From positions 1-6,932 of the forward strand of contig JAEEGU010000009.1 of assembly GCA_016280485.1 (NCBI GenBank): DNA of 6,932 bases. The letters are read 5' to 3'. The translations under genes and the position numbers were made by a program. The notes beneath the pieces were generated by a model that was not told the origin of the DNA, made no database searches, and saw only the letters and a program-made list of their open reading frames with translations. This stretch comes from Bacillota bacterium. Lineage in GTDB: Bacteria > Bacillota > Clostridia > Peptostreptococcales > Anaerovoracaceae. Below are positions 5,771 to 6,932 of this stretch, piece by piece. Position 1 is the stretch's first letter, and each line of letters begins with the position of its first letter.

Positions 5771-5810
5771 AAAAAGCAAACAGAGCACGGATTTAGCCGC
5801 GCCCTGTTTG
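5771..5810 (-). terminator. Intrinsic terminator of the LysM (YneA-like) gene
   Basis: In minus-strand RNA the arms 5797-5810 and 5777-5790 form a 14-bp stem around a 6-nt loop (5791-5796) and are followed by C then UUUUU (complement of A 5771-5775). On the plus strand two of the 14 pairs are A-C mismatches. On the minus strand the same positions become G-U wobbles. This fixes the working orientation as minus, downstream of the LysM gene stop at 5867. Confidence 0.82.
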
Positions 5811-5866
5811 TTTGAGTGTATGAATGGTATTGATAAAGCCAACCTTGGCTATCAAGCTTTGCGGTA

Positions 5867-6187
5867 TCAATCGTATACCGGAACTGTCAGTGTCTGGCCG
5901 GCGTAGATCTCACCGTCAGAAATATCATTGAGCTGGCAAAGCGTATAAACCGCGTGGCGAACATCCTTGTCAGCTGACATGTATGTGGATGCGATATCCC
6001 AAAGTGTGTCACCGGACATAACCGTGATTTCGGTGTATTCTTGAATTGTATATGATGATGCATTATAGAAACCGAGGACTGTGTTAACCATGCCAACAGT
6101 CAGAATGGTTACGATTACAACAAATAAGATGAATCTCGGTCTGGATTTGATTCTGTAAGTTTTTCTGCAAGCTGTATTTACACTCAT
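5867..6187 (-). CDS. Small membrane-anchored LysM protein, YneA-like SOS division inhibitor
   Basis: This 106-residue protein has a basic cytoplasmic N-terminus (RKTYRIKSRPR, 8-18), one membrane helix (about 19-40) and a single extracytoplasmic LysM domain (about 51-104: EITVMSGDTLWDIASTY, then GEIYAGQTLTVPV). LysM binds peptidoglycan glycan chains. The size and the helix-plus-LysM plan match Bacillus YneA, a LexA-controlled protein that halts cell division during DNA damage. ChiZ and DivS are analogues in Actinobacteria. The ATG at 6187 is preferred over the one at 6226 because CAGGAGG (6194-6200) lies six bases before it. The upstream ATG would put the ribosome binding site and a LexA box inside the gene. 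The control region supports SOS induction. No lexA lies in the window. The family assignment rests on architecture and regulation, not on strong residue identity, and a general LysM cell-wall protein remains possible. Confidence 0.88.
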   Translation of the reverse strand: MSVNTACRKTYRIKSRPRFILFVVIVTILTVGMVNTVLGFYNASSYTIQEYTEITVMSGDTLWDIASTYMSADKDVRHAVYTLCQLNDISDGEIYAGQTLTVPVYD

Positions 6188-6209
6188 TTTAGTCCTCCTG
6201 TTCCCTTTT

Positions 6210-6223
6210 GAAACAAATGTTCT
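6210..6223 (-). promoter_or_regulatory. LexA operator just downstream of the LysM gene start of transcription
   Basis: The minus-strand sequence AGAACATTTGTTTC matches 12 of 14 positions of the Bacillus LexA (DinR) consensus CGAACRNRYGTTYC. It would lie at about +8 to +21 of the transcript, where bound repressor blocks RNA polymerase. Confidence 0.72.
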
Positions 6224-6237
6224 CATGTGATATTTAG

Positions 6238-6266
6238 ATTATAAAACAAGTGTTCGTGAATGTCAA
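6238..6266 (-). promoter_or_regulatory. Perfect sigma-A promoter of the LysM gene
   Basis: On the minus strand TTGACA (6261-6266) and TATAAT (6238-6243) are separated by exactly 17 bp (6244-6260). Both hexamers match the consensus fully. Transcription should start near 6231, giving a leader of about 44 nt. Such a strong promoter makes sense only if normally repressed, as the overlapping LexA-type operator suggests. Confidence 0.93.
6243..6256 (-). promoter_or_regulatory. LexA operator inside the LysM gene promoter spacer
   Basis: The minus-strand sequence CGAACACTTGTTTT matches 12 of 14 positions of the LexA consensus CGAACRNRYGTTYC. It fills the spacer between the -35 and -10 boxes and shares one base with the -10 box, so LexA binding would exclude RNA polymerase directly. 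Confidence 0.8.
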
Positions 6267-6274
6267 TAGAAAAA

Positions 6275-6288
6275 AGAACAAATGTACA
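6275..6288. promoter_or_regulatory. Possible third, weaker LexA operator
   Basis: AGAACAAATGTACA on the plus strand matches 11 of 14 positions of the LexA consensus but has GTAC in place of GTTY in one half-site. It lies upstream of the -35 box. It shares the core AACAAATGT with the downstream operator, which supports a real relationship. Confidence 0.42.
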
Positions 6289-6301
6289 AATATTTTTAAA
6301 T

Positions 6302-6331
6302 AAAAAGAACAGGACGCAAATACGTCCTGCT
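6302..6331 (-). terminator. Intrinsic terminator of the methionine gamma-lyase family gene
   Basis: On the minus strand AGCAGGACG (6323-6331) pairs with CGTCCTGTT (6308-6316) over nine pairs, including one G-U, around a 6-nt loop (6317-6322). It is followed by CTTTTTATTT. It lies 13 bp after the stop codon of the upstream minus-strand gene and separates it from the LysM gene. Confidence 0.9.
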
Positions 6332-6343
6332 CAGGGGAAGGCT

Positions 6344-6932
6344 TTATTTTATTTTCACCAGGTTTTTATCATACAGTGCCTTTACGGCCTTGATCACACC
6401 GAACTTTGAGTGTTCGTAAGTCAGGCCGCCCTGGAAGTAAACATTGTACGGTTCGCGGATCGGCGCATCTGCCGAAAGCTCGATTGACGAGCCCTGAACG
6501 AACGCCCCTGCCGCCATAACAACTTCACTTTCATATCCCGGCATATCCCAAGGAATCGGAGCCACATGAGCATCGATAGGCGCAGCAGCCTGAACGCCCT
6601 CGCAGAACGTAACGACTGCCTCAGGTGAGCCGAGCCTGACCGCCTGTATTATGTCGGAACGGATATCCTCAGGTTGCGGGCAAACCTCGAAGCCCAGTCT
6701 TTTGAACACTTCGCCGCAAAGAACGGATCCCTTGACCGCGCCGTTTACAACCTTCGGCGCCGTGAAAAGTCCCTGGAACATTGCACGAGTCTGACCAAAT
6801 GTAAGCCCGCATTCGCCGCCGATTCCCGGGCAGGTCATTCGGTAAGAGATGTTCTCGATGAGATCCTCGCGACCGGCCACATAGCCTCCTGTAAGCGCGA
6901 TGCCGCCGCCCGGATTCTTGATAAGCGAGCCG
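6344..6932 (-). CDS. Methionine gamma-lyase family ('aluminium resistance', YnbB-like) protein, C-terminal part
   Basis: The last 195 codons are visible and the gene starts beyond the right edge. The first visible residues, GSLIKNPGGGIALTGGYVAG, hold the signature of this fold-type I PLP enzyme family (Met_gamma_lyase, related to cystathionine beta-lyases). The lysine in SLIKNPGGG is the expected PLP Schiff-base residue. Further family-like segments are YRMTCPGIGGECG, FQGLFTAPKVVNGAVKGS, AAPIDAHVAPIPWDMPGYES and the C-terminal SIELSADAPIREPYNVYFQGGLTYEHSKFGV. A C-S lyase role is inferred; the true substrate of these proteins is not settled. The GTG at 6880 is not a start, since the conserved frame runs on to the edge. 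In Bacillota this gene is often near hfq, lexA or glnR, which fits an SOS gene next door. The gene ends with a TAA stop followed by its own terminator. Confidence 0.93.
   Translation of the reverse strand, partial: GSLIKNPGGGIALTGGYVAGREDLIENISYRMTCPGIGGECGLTFGQTRAMFQGLFTAPKVVNGAVKGSVLCGEVFKRLGFEVCPQPEDIRSDIIQAVRLGSPEAVVTFCEGVQAAAPIDAHVAPIPWDMPGYESEVVMAAGAFVQGSSIELSADAPIREPYNVYFQGGLTYEHSKFGVIKAVKALYDKNLVKIK

Noticed and set aside
5829..5871. Mutually exclusive hairpins (TTGAT/ATCAA with AGCCA/TGGCT versus ATTGATA/TATCAAT) at the end of the LysM gene, resembling an attenuator
   Set aside because: They lie at and after the stop codon with no T-run and no gene to control; a separate clear terminator follows. 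Probably incidental.
6188..6226. Upstream ATG (6226) as start of the LysM protein
   Set aside because: It would place the strong AGGAGG site and most of the downstream LexA box inside the gene and would add an N-terminal tail with no ribosome binding site of its own.

Overview
The window looks like a chromosomal stretch from a low-to-mid GC Bacillota, most likely class Clostridia and perhaps an Oscillospiraceae/Ruminococcaceae-type organism. The reasons are the alaS-ireB-ruvX gene order typical of Bacillota, strong AGGAGG-type ribosome binding sites, a LexA operator of the Bacillus/Clostridium type, and a stalk-motif secreted protein. This placement is inferred from gene content and motifs, not from a database match.

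Left part (1-479): the 5' end of a secreted protein gene runs off the left edge on the minus strand. It is divergent from alaS, and each gene has its own recognisable promoter in the shared intergenic region. The alaS leader is only about 60 nt, too short for a T-box riboswitch, but it holds a small AT-rich dyad that recurs at the alaS stop codon.

Centre (480-5022, plus strand): alaS (alanyl-tRNA synthetase, complete), ireB (small phosphoprotein partner of the Ser/Thr kinase IreK/PrkC), ruvX/yqgF (RuvC-fold nuclease-like protein, TTG start) and an AEC-family permease. A promoter lies before ireB, and a strong intrinsic terminator sits between ireB and ruvX. Expression of ruvX therefore depends on read-through or on an unseen promoter.

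Gap (5023-5866): about 840 nt with no convincing gene. It holds a degenerate 11-bp tandem array, a terminator-like hairpin, three copies of a 35-nt hairpin element with identical 19-nt loops, an operator-like dyad, and the terminator of the next minus-strand gene.

Right part (5867-6932, minus strand): a small membrane-anchored LysM protein resembling the SOS division inhibitor YneA. It is driven by a perfect TTGACA-N17-TATAAT promoter carrying one LexA-type operator inside the spacer, a second just after the expected transcription start and a weaker third upstream. Before it, separated by a strong terminator, is the 3' part of a PLP-dependent methionine gamma-lyase family ('aluminium resistance', YnbB-like) gene that runs off the right edge.

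The most interesting points are the SOS control region of the LysM gene, the triplicated hairpin element, and the dyad that brackets alaS. I see no mobile element, CRISPR array, rRNA or tRNA gene, and no clearly new multi-gene system.
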